Of a stretch of DNA of 64,000 bases, positions 41,623 to 49,201 are shown one piece after another (position 1 is the stretch's first letter; every line of letters begins with the position of its first letter). The stretch covers positions 1,413,001-1,477,000 of the forward strand of contig NZ_OOHJ01000018.1 of the NCBI RefSeq assembly GCF_900323885.1, written 5' to 3'. A program made the translations under genes and the position numbers. This stretch comes from [Actinomadura] parvosata subsp. kistnae (GTDB lineage Bacteria; Actinomycetota; Actinomycetes; Streptosporangiales; Streptosporangiaceae). A model generated the notes under the pieces. That model saw nothing but the letters and a program-made list of their open reading frames with translations, ran no database searches and was not told where the DNA came from.

Positions 41623-42311
41623 CCACCCCCGGCCCGCCACCCCGCCCCAGCGCCCCGCCCCCCTCTCGGGCCCGGCCCCGGCCAGCCTTGCCTGAGCGGC
41701 CCCCTCCCCCGCGCAAGGACCCTGCCCGCGCCACGGCCGCGCAAGGACCCGCAGGCACTACGGCGGCACGGCACACGGCGCCGCAGCACCCGTCCCAGAC
41801 GGCACGCCCGCGGCCTCACCCGGCAGGCGCCCCGCGACGCACCGGACGGCGAGCGCTCACGGACGCCGCAACCGGACAGCACCGCTGCACCCCAGCCGGG
41901 CAGCACCACCGGATGCCGCAGGCGATCAGCATGCCGACCACCACAGCCGGCCACCGCCGCCGGCGCAGCGTCGCAGGCGAGCACCGCGACAGGCGCAACG
42001 TCTCCGAGCGCCGCAGGTGGGCAGCGCCGCAGCCGGACAGCGCCACCTGCCCGGCGCGCCAGGCACCGCAGCCGGGCAGCGCCATCGAGTGCCGCAGCCG
42101 ATCACATGCCGATCGCCGCAGGCGGACAGCGGCGCAGCGTGCTTGCGCAGCCGCCGCGCCAGACGTGCACGGCGCCGCGCGGCGGCAGCCCCCCTCACCC
42201 CCGAAGGGACCCGCACCCACGGCGGTGGGAGGGCCGCGTCCCGAGGGGTGGCGGGTCTTGCGGAGAGAACTGGAATATAGTTCTACTATTAGCGCCGACA
42301 AAGGAGGGGCC
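41623..42311. repeat. Non-coding spacer with degenerate GC-rich repeats
   Basis: A 689-bp gap without a supportable gene. Its centre and right part (about 41860-42160) repeat a core like CCGCAGCCGGGCAGCGCCA at irregular 16-40 bp intervals. Two longer blocks, about 41866-41955 and 42014-42130, look like diverged copies of each other. Open frames on both strands show no family or codon bias. The right edge carries the thiolase control region. Confidence 0.6.
42266..42290 (+). promoter_or_regulatory. Palindromic operator candidate upstream of the thiolase gene
   Basis: AGAACT (42266-42271) and AGTTCT (42279-42284) form an inverted repeat around ggaatat, in a locally AT-rich patch ending 22 nt before the ATG. 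It contrasts with the extremely GC-rich spacer to its left. A TetR-type lipid regulator is plausible, but the spacing does not fit the KstR consensus. Confidence 0.45.
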
Positions 42312-43529
42312 ATGCCCGAGGCAGTCATCGTCGCAACCGCGCGTTCCCCCATCGGGCGAGCCTTCAAGGGCTCGCTCAAGGACATCCGCCCCGACGACCT
42401 GACCGTGCAGATGATCAAGGCGGCGCTGGCGAAGGTGCCGCAGCTCGACCCCGCCTCGATCGAGGACATCATGCTGGGCTGCGGCCTGCCCGGAGGCGAG
42501 CAGGGCTTCAACATGGCCCGCGTGGTGGCGGTGATGCTGGGGCTCGACAACGTGCCCGGCACTACGGTGACCCGCTACTGCTCCTCCTCCCTGCAGACCA
42601 CGAGGATGGCCTTCCACGCCATCAAGGCCGGCGAGGGTGACGTGTTCGTCTCGGCGGGTGTCGAGACGGTCTCGCGGTTCGTCAAGGGCAACTCCGACTC
42701 GCTGCCCGACACGCACAACCCGATCTTCCTGGAGGCCCGCGAGCGCACGAAGGCGTTCGCGGAGGGCGGGAAGACGTGGCACGACCCGCGCGAGGACGGC
42801 GCCGTCCCCGACATCTACATCGCGATGGGGCAGACGGCGGAGAACCTGGCGCAGATCAAGGGCGTCTCGCGTCAGGAGCAGGACGAGTTCGGCGTGCGCT
42901 CGCAGAACCTGGCGGAGAAGGCGCTGGCCGACGGGTTCTGGCAGAAGGACATCACGCCGGTGACGCTGCCGGACGGCACGGTGGTCAGCAAGGACGACGG
43001 CCCGCGGGCGGGCACGACGTACGAGAAGGTGTCCTCGCTGCAGCCGGTCTTCCGCCCGGACGGCACGGTCACGGCGGGCAACTGCTGCCCGCTGAACGAC
43101 GGCGCGGCGGCGGTCGTGATCATGAGTGACGTCAAGGCGGCGGAGCTGGGCATCACGCCGCTGGCCAGGATCGTCTCCACCGGCGTCTCGGGTTTGTCGC
43201 CCGAGATCATGGGCCTCGGCCCGGTGGAGGCGTCGAAGCAGGCGCTGGCCAGGGCCGGCATGGCGATCGACGACATCGACCTGGTGGAGATCAACGAGGC
43301 GTTCGCGGCGCAGGTGATCCCCTCGTACAAGGAGCTGGGCATCGACCTCGACCGGCTCAACGTCAACGGCGGCGCGATCGCGGTCGGTCACCCGTTCGGC
43401 ATGACGGGGGCCAGGATCACCTCGACGCTGATCAACAGCCTGCAGCACCACGACAAGAGCATCGGCCTGGAGACGATGTGCGTGGGCGGCGGCCAGGGCA
43501 TGGCGATGGTCGTCGAACGACTGAGCTGA
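42312..43529 (+). CDS. Acetyl-CoA C-acyltransferase (thiolase)
   Basis: A 405-residue thiolase (FadA type) for beta-oxidation or related CoA chemistry. The nucleophilic Cys is in TRYCSSSLQT, catalytic His in GGAIAVGHPFGMTGAR, the second Cys in MCVGGGQGMAM, and NEAFAAQV is the usual oxyanion region. The ATG at 42312 has AAGGAGGGG immediately upstream. It has no neighbouring hydratase or dehydrogenase, so it stands alone. A strong hairpin follows. Confidence 0.95.
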   Translation: MPEAVIVATARSPIGRAFKGSLKDIRPDDLTVQMIKAALAKVPQLDPASIEDIMLGCGLPGGEQGFNMARVVAVMLGLDNVPGTTVTRYCSSSLQTTRMAFHAIKAGEGDVFVSAGVETVSRFVKGNSDSLPDTHNPIFLEARERTKAFAEGGKTWHDPREDGAVPDIYIAMGQTAENLAQIKGVSRQEQDEFGVRSQNLAEKALADGFWQKDITPVTLPDGTVVSKDDGPRAGTTYEKVSSLQPVFRPDGTVTAGNCCPLNDGAAAVVIMSDVKAAELGITPLARIVSTGVSGLSPEIMGLGPVEASKQALARAGMAIDDIDLVEINEAFAAQVIPSYKELGIDLDRLNVNGGAIAVGHPFGMTGARITSTLINSLQHHDKSIGLETMCVGGGQGMAMVVERLS

Positions 43530-43586
43530 TCAAAAAGGAAGCTGATCAAAAGGTCGAGCGCCTGAGCTGATCGGCCAAGGTGTGCC

Positions 43587-43622
43587 GGCGAGCCGCGGCC
43601 GGGGTCCTCGCCGCGGCTCGCC
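43587..43622. terminator. Hairpin terminator between thiolase and flavin/F420 enzyme
   Basis: GGCGAGCCGCGGC (43587-43599) pairs perfectly with GCCGCGGCTCGCC (43610-43622), loop cggggtcctc. It lies 58 nt after the thiolase stop and just before the stop of the convergent gene at 43629, so it can serve both. Confidence 0.75.
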
Positions 43623-43628
43623 GAACCC

Positions 43629-44036
43629 CTACCCGTGCCGGGTCGGCCCCACGCGTGTGGGGGTGATGCGCATGATGACGCGCCGGTCGCGCTCCATGGC
43701 GGCGCGGTAGTCGTCCCAGTCGGGGTGCTCGCCCGAGATGTCGCGGTAGTAGGTGACCAGCAGGTCCATCGCCTCGGGCAGGTGGATGATCTCCGCCGTG
43801 CCGTCGACCTGGATCCATTCGCCGAAGAAGCCGTCGGTGAACGCGCAGAGCGAGACCGCGGGATCGCGGAGGGCGTTGCGGACCTTGGCCGCGGTCTCCC
43901 TGGAGCTGATCACCACGCGGCCGTCCTGCACCCCGACCGTGATCGGGGACATCTGCGGGCGCCCGTCGCGGTGTCTGGTGAGCAGGACCGCGCGGTGATG
44001 GTGGCGGAGAAAGTCGAGTGCCTTGTCGAGATCCAT
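43629..44036 (-). CDS. PPOX-class (flavin/F420-dependent) oxidoreductase family protein
   Basis: A 135-residue split-barrel protein: LTRHRDGRPQMSPITVGVQDGRVVISSRE (about 24-52), typical of the pyridoxamine 5'-phosphate oxidase-like superfamily, many of which bind F420 or FMN in actinomycetes, and the C-terminal RRVIMRITPTRV. The cofactor cannot be settled by eye. ATG 44036 is used, with GAGGT rather close; an in-frame start at 44069 is possible. The substrate is unknown. Confidence 0.88.
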   Translation of the reverse strand: MDLDKALDFLRHHHRAVLLTRHRDGRPQMSPITVGVQDGRVVISSRETAAKVRNALRDPAVSLCAFTDGFFGEWIQVDGTAEIIHLPEAMDLLVTYYRDISGEHPDWDDYRAAMERDRRVIMRITPTRVGPTRHG

Positions 44037-44089
44037 GACCTCATGATGACGCGCCCGCGCTTGGGGCACGGGCGCGGGGATGGGTGGGC

Positions 44090-44323
44090 TTAGATGAAGC
44101 CCATACGGTTACGGCGGTGCCGCTCGTGCTCGTGGACGATGGCGGCGGCGTAGCCGTGGGTCAGCCCGTGCTCGTCGGCGAGCCAGTTGGCCCGCTCGTC
44201 ACACCGTAGGAAGCTCGGGCCGTTGTCGATGGCTTGAAACCACTCGGGGAGTTCGCGTCCCGTGATCGTCGGGACCCTTGCGATGAGCTTCGTCTGCGTC
44301 TCCGGTGAGTGGTTCAAGGACAT
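44090..44323 (-). CDS. DUF4287-like small protein
   Basis: A 77-residue soluble protein with TGRELPEWFQAID and WLADEHGLTHGYAAAIVHEHER, the pattern of DUF4287 proteins of unknown function (helical, often found alone or fused to a DUF5655 domain). ATG 44323 has GGAGG 5 nt upstream; GTG 44329 overlaps that site and is less likely. Followed after 53 nt by the PPOX gene on the same strand. Confidence 0.85.
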   Translation of the reverse strand: MSLNHSPETQTKLIARVPTITGRELPEWFQAIDNGPSFLRCDERANWLADEHGLTHGYAAAIVHEHERHRRNRMGFI

Positions 44324-44440
44324 GGGCACCTCCGCGGATTAAGGTCCTTTGCTTGACACTGCAACACGGACGTGCGAATGGCAAGCCCCAGTCCGGCATC
44401 TCTTCGTGACGGCAGGTAGATTTTCGGTCGCTCAGCGCAG

Positions 44441-44467
44441 AGGGCCCCGCCGGAACGGCGGAGCCCT
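44441..44467 (-). terminator. Hairpin after the Bax-inhibitor-like gene
   Basis: AGGGCcCCGCCG gaa CGGCGGaGCCCT forms a near-perfect 12-bp stem, 25 nt beyond the stop of the minus-strand gene at 44492. No T-tract. Confidence 0.6.
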
Positions 44468-44491
44468 CGTGGGTGTCGTGGCGATGAACGG

Positions 44492-45286
44492 TCAGTCGCT
44501 ACTCGTGAAATAGCTGACGAACCGCAGCACCTCCAGGTAGATCCACACCAGGCTCAGCGTGAGGCCGAACGCGCACTGCCAGGCGAACTTCTCCGGGGCG
44601 CCCTGCTTGACGCCCTGCTCGACGGAGTCGAAGTCGAGCAGCAGGAAGAAGCAGCCGAGCAGGATCATCGCGATGCTGAAGATCCAGCCGAGCGGGGTGT
44701 CGGTGCGCAGGCCGAGACCGCCGTCGTTGAACAGGCCGACGATCAGGTTGACGAGCACGAGGCCGACGGCCGCGATCGCGGCGGCGACCACGAACTTGAC
44801 CAGCTTGGGTGTCACCCGGACGATGCGCAGGGCGTAGACGGTCAGCACCGCCCCGAACGCGAAGGCCGTGCCGAGCACCGCTTGCAGCACGATGCCGCTG
44901 ATCATGCCTTCGAAGACGGAGCTGATCTTGCCCAGGAAGACGCCCTCGGCGACCGCGTAGCCCAGGATGAGCGCCGGGTTGGTGCTCATGGTGAACGACG
45001 CGATCAGGCCCAGGACGAGCGCGACGACGGCCGCCCCGATGGCGACCATGGGCGGTACGTTGAGATACCAGGCCGCCGCGGCGGCCAGGACGAGCGCCCC
45101 GAGGGTCATGAACCCTCGGACCACGACGTCGTCGATCGTCATGGTCCGGTACGCCGGCCGGGACGGTGGTGCGTACGACGGCGCGTCGTACATGTTCTGC
45201 AGCTGGTCGGGGGACGGGGTGGGGCCGGCCCAGCCCGCCGCGGCCTGCTGCCGCGACCTGCTGAATACGGGGTTCTTGCTCTCCAT
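44492..45286 (-). CDS. Bax inhibitor-1/YccA-family membrane protein
   Basis: A 264-residue protein with a Pro/Tyr-rich cytoplasmic N-terminus (about 1-55) and seven predicted membrane helices (from about 57 to 255), the pattern of actinobacterial Bax-inhibitor-1/YccA proteins (calcium leak or protease-modulating roles in better-studied members). Motif-like segments include GYAVAEGVFLGKIS and the C-terminal LLLDFDSVEQGV plus acidic end. ATG 45286 has AGGAGG 5 nt upstream. Monocistronic by layout. Confidence 0.92.
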   Translation of the reverse strand: MESKNPVFSRSRQQAAAGWAGPTPSPDQLQNMYDAPSYAPPSRPAYRTMTIDDVVVRGFMTLGALVLAAAAAWYLNVPPMVAIGAAVVALVLGLIASFTMSTNPALILGYAVAEGVFLGKISSVFEGMISGIVLQAVLGTAFAFGAVLTVYALRIVRVTPKLVKFVVAAAIAAVGLVLVNLIVGLFNDGGLGLRTDTPLGWIFSIAMILLGCFFLLLDFDSVEQGVKQGAPEKFAWQCAFGLTLSLVWIYLEVLRFVSYFTSSD

Positions 45287-45740
45287 CGCTGCCTCCTGTG
45301 TCGCCGAGCCTACGGGGCCCGGCGCCACCTTGGTCAACTGACGCTCAGATCGATGTTCATTCGGGACTTCGGCTGCGATCACAACGAACGTGCCCGCCCA
45401 GGAGTTCCCCAGGTCACCAGCGGGCCGGGAAATCCTCCCGCGGGGTCGCCGGCGGGCTCCGTCTCATGCCATGAGACGTTTCCCGCGTGAAAACCCGGCT
45501 GTAAGGCGTAGTCAACCATTCACGGAAAGAAACTCCGGCAAAGGCGGGGGGCGAGCAGAAAACCACCGGATTGTCAATATCCCGGGCGGTCATCCACCAC
45601 CAGTGATCGGCCGGTCACAGGACAAATCCATAACAACTCGATATCGGCCGGGAGGCCGCCGTTGGCGTCCTGCTGGGAGCCCGTCCGGGGGGCGCGGTAA
45701 ACCGCCAGGTCAGCGACCTAAATTGGGTATAAGTTGCAAG
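45287..45740. other. 454-bp gap without a gene
   Basis: Between the Bax-inhibitor gene start and the tRNA 3' end. Open frames here lack start sites and codon bias. The only clear structure is the perfect palindrome at 45461-45477. The right part (45520-45720) is lower in GC than the surroundings and may hold the Bax-inhibitor promoter or an unannotated RNA. Confidence 0.5.
45461..45477. promoter_or_regulatory. Perfect 17-bp palindrome GTCTCATGcCATGAGAC
   Basis: Eight-base arms around a single C, about 175 nt upstream of the Bax-inhibitor gene and 264 nt from the tRNA. Its shape suits a dimeric repressor (TetR or GntR type). The binder and target are unknown. Confidence 0.5.
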
Positions 45741-45813
45741 TGCCCCCGGCGGGATTCGAACCCGCACGTCAACCCTTTTAAGGGGTTTGCCTCTGCCATT
45801 GGGCTACGGGGGC
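45741..45813 (-). tRNA. tRNA with class-I body and UAA anticodon
   Basis: A 73-nt cloverleaf reads on the minus strand: acceptor GCCCCCG/CGGGGGC, T8, D-arm with GCC/GGC and loop containing GG, anticodon stem AACCC/GGGTT around loop CTTAAAA (anticodon UAA, would read the UUA codon), 5-nt variable loop GACGT, T-arm GCGGG-TTCGAAT-CCCGC, discriminator A. CCA is not encoded. The canonical UUA-reading tRNA-Leu is class II with a long variable arm, so isotype is uncertain; the body looks more like a tRNA-Cys or tRNA-Arg type. The 13:22 pair and residue 21 are irregular. Confidence 0.75.
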
Positions 45814-45862
45814 GCCGTAATCATACGAAACGGACCATGCTTCCGAGGAGCACAACTTCGCA

Positions 45863-46386
45863 TCAGGCGTCACAAGTGTGAAGTCTGCGGTGAAGTGATA
45901 GCACTCCAGGGACTCTGTCCAAGAAGAGTAGACCGTCCAGATGGTCGAGTTGGTGCTGAATGCACCGAGCTTCGATGGCATCCGCTTCGATGGTGACGGC
46001 CTCGCCCGTGCCTGGCAAATGCCCATGTACGGTGATACGCGTCGCACGGCGTACGTCGGCGGTGAGCCCGATGATCGAGGCGCACCCCTCGCGGCCGTCG
46101 TCCCAGTGGGCCGCGCTGGCGAGCCTGGGATTGGCCACCACGAGCTCTCCGGCCCACGACCTACTCCGGGGGTGGCGCCGGGCGTCAAAGGCGATGAGCC
46201 GCAGGCTCAGGCCGATCTGGGGGCCGCCAGGCCCGTCGTGGAGGGCGCGCGGCGCAAGGTGGCCAGCAGATCCGCCGCGGCGGCCACGACCTCGGGGGCG
46301 GTCGGGTCCACCGGCTCGGCCACGGCGGTCAGGAGGGGGTGCGGGGCGCCGAGCACCTCGCGGACCGTACCCCCTGGCCTGATCAC
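45863..46386 (-). pseudogene. Peptide deformylase-like gene with a one-base frameshift
   Basis: Two frames together encode a PDF-like protein of about 174 residues. The first part (from GTG 46386, VIRPGGTVREVLGAPHPLL… TTGLAAP) stops early; the second frame continues QIGLSLRLIAFDARR…, EGCASIIG (PDF motif II, usually EGCLSIPG) and HQLDHLDG (motif III, usually HExDHL). The break is at the C run on the minus strand (G5 at 46219-46223 on plus), where one more base would restore the frame. Even if restored, the catalytic Glu is Gln, so activity is doubtful. Its GTG overlaps the stop of the ACT gene (GTGA). Codon use near the end is lower in GC3 than neighbours. Confidence 0.8.
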
Positions 46387-46895
46387 AGCAAGTCCGGTTC
46401 GACAGGCCGGAAGGTGATGTCGGAGTCGAGACTGGCGCCGACGGCCGCCAGCCTGCGCATGAGCGCCGCCACGTCCACCTGCTTCGGCAGCTCCACGTCG
46501 GCGATCAGGACGTAGAGGCGGCCGGTGAGCCTGGTGCTCATGCCGGTGATGTTGCCGCCGTCCGCGGCGAGGACGGCGCTGATCGCGGAGATGATGCCCG
46601 GCCGGTCGGGGCCGTGCACCGTCAGGACGTAGCCGAGGCCGTCGCCCTCCTCGCAGAAGTGCCGGCTGGTCCCGATGGCGGAGGCGCTCACCACCAGGTC
46701 GGGCGCCTCCACCCGCTTCCTGAGCTCCGCCGGGTCCAGCTCGCCGGAGACGAGCAGCATCATCGCGACGTGGCCGCCGAGCAACGTCATGGTCGAGTCC
46801 TGGATGTTCGCGCCGCAGTCGGCGAGCGAACCGGTTACTGCGGCGATCACGCCGGGCCGGTCGACGCCGAGCACGGTCACCGCTGAAAGACCCAC
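46383..46895 (-). CDS. ACT-domain regulatory protein (GcvR-like)
   Basis: A 170-residue protein made of two ACT domains: about 3-75 (VTVLGVDRPGVIAAVTGSLADCGANIQDS) and about 88-165 (LTVHGPDRPGIISAISAVLAADGGNITGM). The pattern matches glycine-cleavage repressor-like (GcvR) or related small-molecule-binding proteins without a DNA-binding domain. The ligand is unknown. GTG 46895 is preferred (AAGGGG about 8 nt upstream) to ATG 46946, which falls inside the terminator region. It overlaps the deformylase-like gene by 4 bp (GTGA). Confidence 0.88.
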   Translation of the reverse strand: MGLSAVTVLGVDRPGVIAAVTGSLADCGANIQDSTMTLLGGHVAMMLLVSGELDPAELRKRVEAPDLVVSASAIGTSRHFCEEGDGLGYVLTVHGPDRPGIISAISAVLAADGGNITGMSTRLTGRLYVLIADVELPKQVDVAALMRRLAAVGASLDSDITFRPVEPDLL

Positions 46896-46930
46896 CCGTG
46901 GTACCCCTTCCGCTTGCGACCAGGGGTGCC

Positions 46931-46961
46931 GAAAACGCCCCGGCAATGGTTCGCCGGGGCG
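46931..46961 (-). terminator. Rho-independent terminator after ndh
   Basis: On the minus strand CGCCCCGGC (46961-46953), loop gaaccatt, GCCGGGGCG (46944-46936), then TTTTC (46935-46931). It lies 15 nt past the ndh stop and isolates ndh from the ACT gene. Confidence 0.88.
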
Positions 46962-46975
46962 CTGCCGTACCTGGG

Positions 46976-48292
46976 CTAGCGGCGGGTCGTCGCCACCGCG
47001 GCCCTGAAGCCCTCACGCGGGTGCTCCATCTCACCCAGAGAGATCGTCTCGCGCTTGAAGAACAGGGCCAGGGTCCAATCGACGACGACACGGACCTTGC
47101 GGTTCAGCGTCGGCACCCGCGACAGATGGTAGGTCCGGTGCATGAACCACGCAGGGAATCCGCGAAGCTTGACGCCATAGACATTGGCGACGCCCTGATG
47201 CAGGCCCAGACCGGCCACCGATCCGACATACTTGTGGCGGTATTCGACCAGTTCCTGGCCCCGAAGGTGACGGACGATGTTGTCGGCCAGCACCTTCGCC
47301 TGCCGCACGGCGTGCTGGGCGTTCGGCGCGCAGTACTGCCCGGGGTTCGTGACGTCGGGCACCCCGGCGGCGTCGCCCGCCGCGAAGGCGCCCGGCGTGC
47401 CCGCCACGGTGAGCATGGCCGTGGTCTTGATCCGGCCGCGCTCGTCGAGCGGCAGGTCGCTGTCGTTCACCACGGGGCTGGGCTTGACGCCCGCGGTCCA
47501 CACGAGCGTCTCGGCGTCGAACTCCTCGCCGTCCGACAGCACCACGTGCCCGCCGACGCACGACTCCAGCCGGGTGTCGAGCCGGACGTCGATGCCGCGC
47601 TCGCGCAGCTGCTCCAGCGTCCACTTGCCCATCTCGGGGCCGACCTCGGGCAGCACCCGGTTGGTGGCCTCCACGAGCACCCAGCGGATGTCCGACGGCT
47701 TGATGTTGCGGTAGTAGCGCGTCGAGTCCTTCGCCATGTCCTCCAGCTCGGCCAGGGCCTCGACGCCCGCGAAGCCGGCGCCGACCACCACGAACGTCAG
47801 CGCCCTGCGCCGCACCGCCGGGTCGTCGGTCGACTCGGCCACGTCGAGCAGGTGCAGCACGCGGTTGCGCAGCGCGATGGCCTCCCCGACGGTCTTGAAC
47901 CCGATGCCGATGTCGGTCAGGCCCGGGATGGGCAGCGTGCGCGAGATCGAGCCCGCCGCCATGACGATCACGTCGTACGCCACCTGCCGCGGCTCGCCCT
48001 CGGCGGGCTGGAAGGTGACGGTGCGGCCGGCGTGGTCGACCTTGGTCACGGTGCCGTTCAGGATGTGCACCTTGGGCAGGACCCGCCGCAGCGGGGCCAC
48101 CATGTGGCGCGGCGAGAGGTTGCCCGCCGCGGCCTCCGGCAGGAACGGCTGGTAGGTCATGTAGGACTGGGGGTCGATGATCGTGATGCGGGCTTCTCCG
48201 CTGCGCAGCTCGCGGTGGAGCTTGCGCTGCAGCCGCAGCGCCGTGTAAAGGCCGACGTATCCGCCGCCGACGATCAAAATGTGCTGGTTCAT
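46976..48292 (-). CDS. ndh: Type II NADH dehydrogenase
   Basis: Peripheral membrane flavoprotein transferring electrons from NADH to menaquinone without pumping protons. 438 residues: FAD motif ILIVGGGYVGLYTALRL (5-21), second dinucleotide fold FVVVGAGFAGVEALAEL (about 166-182), the FAD-binding region AAGDAAGVPDVTNPGQY… NAQHAVRQA, and a C-terminal amphipathic part (WTLALFFKRETISLGEM) that anchors it to the membrane. The ATG is at 48292. A perfect Rex operator lies 28-47 nt upstream and a terminator follows, so it is a monocistronic redox-controlled gene. Confidence 0.95.
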   Translation of the reverse strand: MNQHILIVGGGYVGLYTALRLQRKLHRELRSGEARITIIDPQSYMTYQPFLPEAAAGNLSPRHMVAPLRRVLPKVHILNGTVTKVDHAGRTVTFQPAEGEPRQVAYDVIVMAAGSISRTLPIPGLTDIGIGFKTVGEAIALRNRVLHLLDVAESTDDPAVRRRALTFVVVGAGFAGVEALAELEDMAKDSTRYYRNIKPSDIRWVLVEATNRVLPEVGPEMGKWTLEQLRERGIDVRLDTRLESCVGGHVVLSDGEEFDAETLVWTAGVKPSPVVNDSDLPLDERGRIKTTAMLTVAGTPGAFAAGDAAGVPDVTNPGQYCAPNAQHAVRQAKVLADNIVRHLRGQELVEYRHKYVGSVAGLGLHQGVANVYGVKLRGFPAWFMHRTYHLSRVPTLNRKVRVVVDWTLALFFKRETISLGEMEHPREGFRAAVATTRR

Positions 48293-48319
48293 CCTGAGGC
48301 CCCATCCCTCGTGGGAATG

Positions 48320-48339
48320 CTTGTGAAAGCATTCACAAG
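48320..48339. promoter_or_regulatory. Rex operator upstream of ndh
   Basis: CTTGTGAA-agca-TTCACAAG: a perfect inverted repeat that contains the Rex consensus TTGTGAA-N4-TTCACAA. Rex represses respiratory genes at low NADH/NAD+ and releases when NADH rises. The position, 28 nt upstream of the start codon, suits repression of ndh. Confidence 0.9.
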
Positions 48340-48388
48340 CTTACGTCAGAGGCTTCCTGCGAATCCAATCCTGGGGTGGTGGGACGCG

Positions 48389-49183
48389 TCACACAGCCAG
48401 TGACCTGGCCCTGGTGAAGATGTCGTCCAGCATTTGGGCGGTGACGCGGCCGGTAAAGGTGTTCTGCTGGCTCGGGTGGTAGCAGCCGATCAAGGTGACG
48501 GGCGCCGCGCCGTACGAGACCTCGACCTCTGCCCCGTGGCCGAACGGCGGGCGGCTGCGCGGCAGCGCGTAACCCGCGTCCTTGAGCGCCGGCCACATCG
48601 CCTGCCAGGCGAACCCGCCGAGCGCCACCACCACCCGCACGTACGGCGCCACCAGCGCCACCTCCCGCGCCATCCACGGGAAGCACGCCGCCTTCTCCTC
48701 CGGCAGCGGCTTGTTCGCCGGCGGCGCGCAGCGCACCGACGCCAGCACGCGCGTCTGCGGCAGCTCCTGCCCGTCGTCCGCGTACGTGCTGGTCTCCTTC
48801 GCCGCCAGCCCGCACCGGTACAGCGAGGCGAACAGCCAGTCGCCGCTGCGGTCCCCCGTGAAGATCCGCCCGGTCCTGTTGCCCCCGTGCGCGGCCGGCG
48901 CCAGCCCCACCAGCAGGATCCGCGGCCGCTCGGCGCCCCAGCCCGGGACGGGACGGCCCCAGTACGTCTCGTCCGCGAACGCGCGCCGCCGCACCTCGGC
49001 GACGTCCTCACGCCACTCCACCAGGCGGGGACACGCACGGCAGACGGACTGCTCTGCCGTGAGCTCCGCGAGGGTGCTGCTGGCGGCGGCGAGGCGGCGC
49101 ACGTCCGCGGGGTTCAGGGCGACCGGGGTGTCAGGGGTCGCGGGGTCGCCGGGCCAGCCAGTGCCAGGAGGTACGAAGCTCAT
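48389..49183 (-). CDS. Family 5 uracil-DNA glycosylase (UdgB type)
   Basis: Base-excision repair enzyme removing uracil (and often hypoxanthine) from DNA. A 264-residue protein with the cysteines of the [4Fe-4S] cluster beginning VCRACPRL (Cys48, Cys51), motif I GLAPAAHGGNRTGRIFTGD typical of type 5 (UDGb) enzymes, and C-terminal CYHPSQQNTFTG. Lack of the polar residue of families 1-4 in motif I supports family 5. The ATG is at 49183. It lies 18 nt downstream of the HAAS membrane gene on the same strand. Confidence 0.92.
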   Translation of the reverse strand: MSFVPPGTGWPGDPATPDTPVALNPADVRRLAAASSTLAELTAEQSVCRACPRLVEWREDVAEVRRRAFADETYWGRPVPGWGAERPRILLVGLAPAAHGGNRTGRIFTGDRSGDWLFASLYRCGLAAKETSTYADDGQELPQTRVLASVRCAPPANKPLPEEKAACFPWMAREVALVAPYVRVVVALGGFAWQAMWPALKDAGYALPRSRPPFGHGAEVEVSYGAAPVTLIGCYHPSQQNTFTGRVTAQMLDDIFTRARSLAV

Positions 49184-49201
49184 GACACCGATGGTGCCCG
49201 A

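Noticed and set aside
42266..42284. KstR (cholesterol regulon) operator
   Set aside because: KstR needs AACnnGTT spacing; here the arms are 7 nt apart and the internal match fails by one base.
45741..45813. tRNA on the plus strand (mirror cloverleaf, anticodon UUA that would read the UAA stop)
   Set aside because: The plus strand lacks the TTCRA T-loop and other conserved positions; the minus strand has them.
45390..45881. Plus-strand ORF across the gap and tRNA
   Set aside because: Runs through the tRNA, has no ribosome site and no coding bias.
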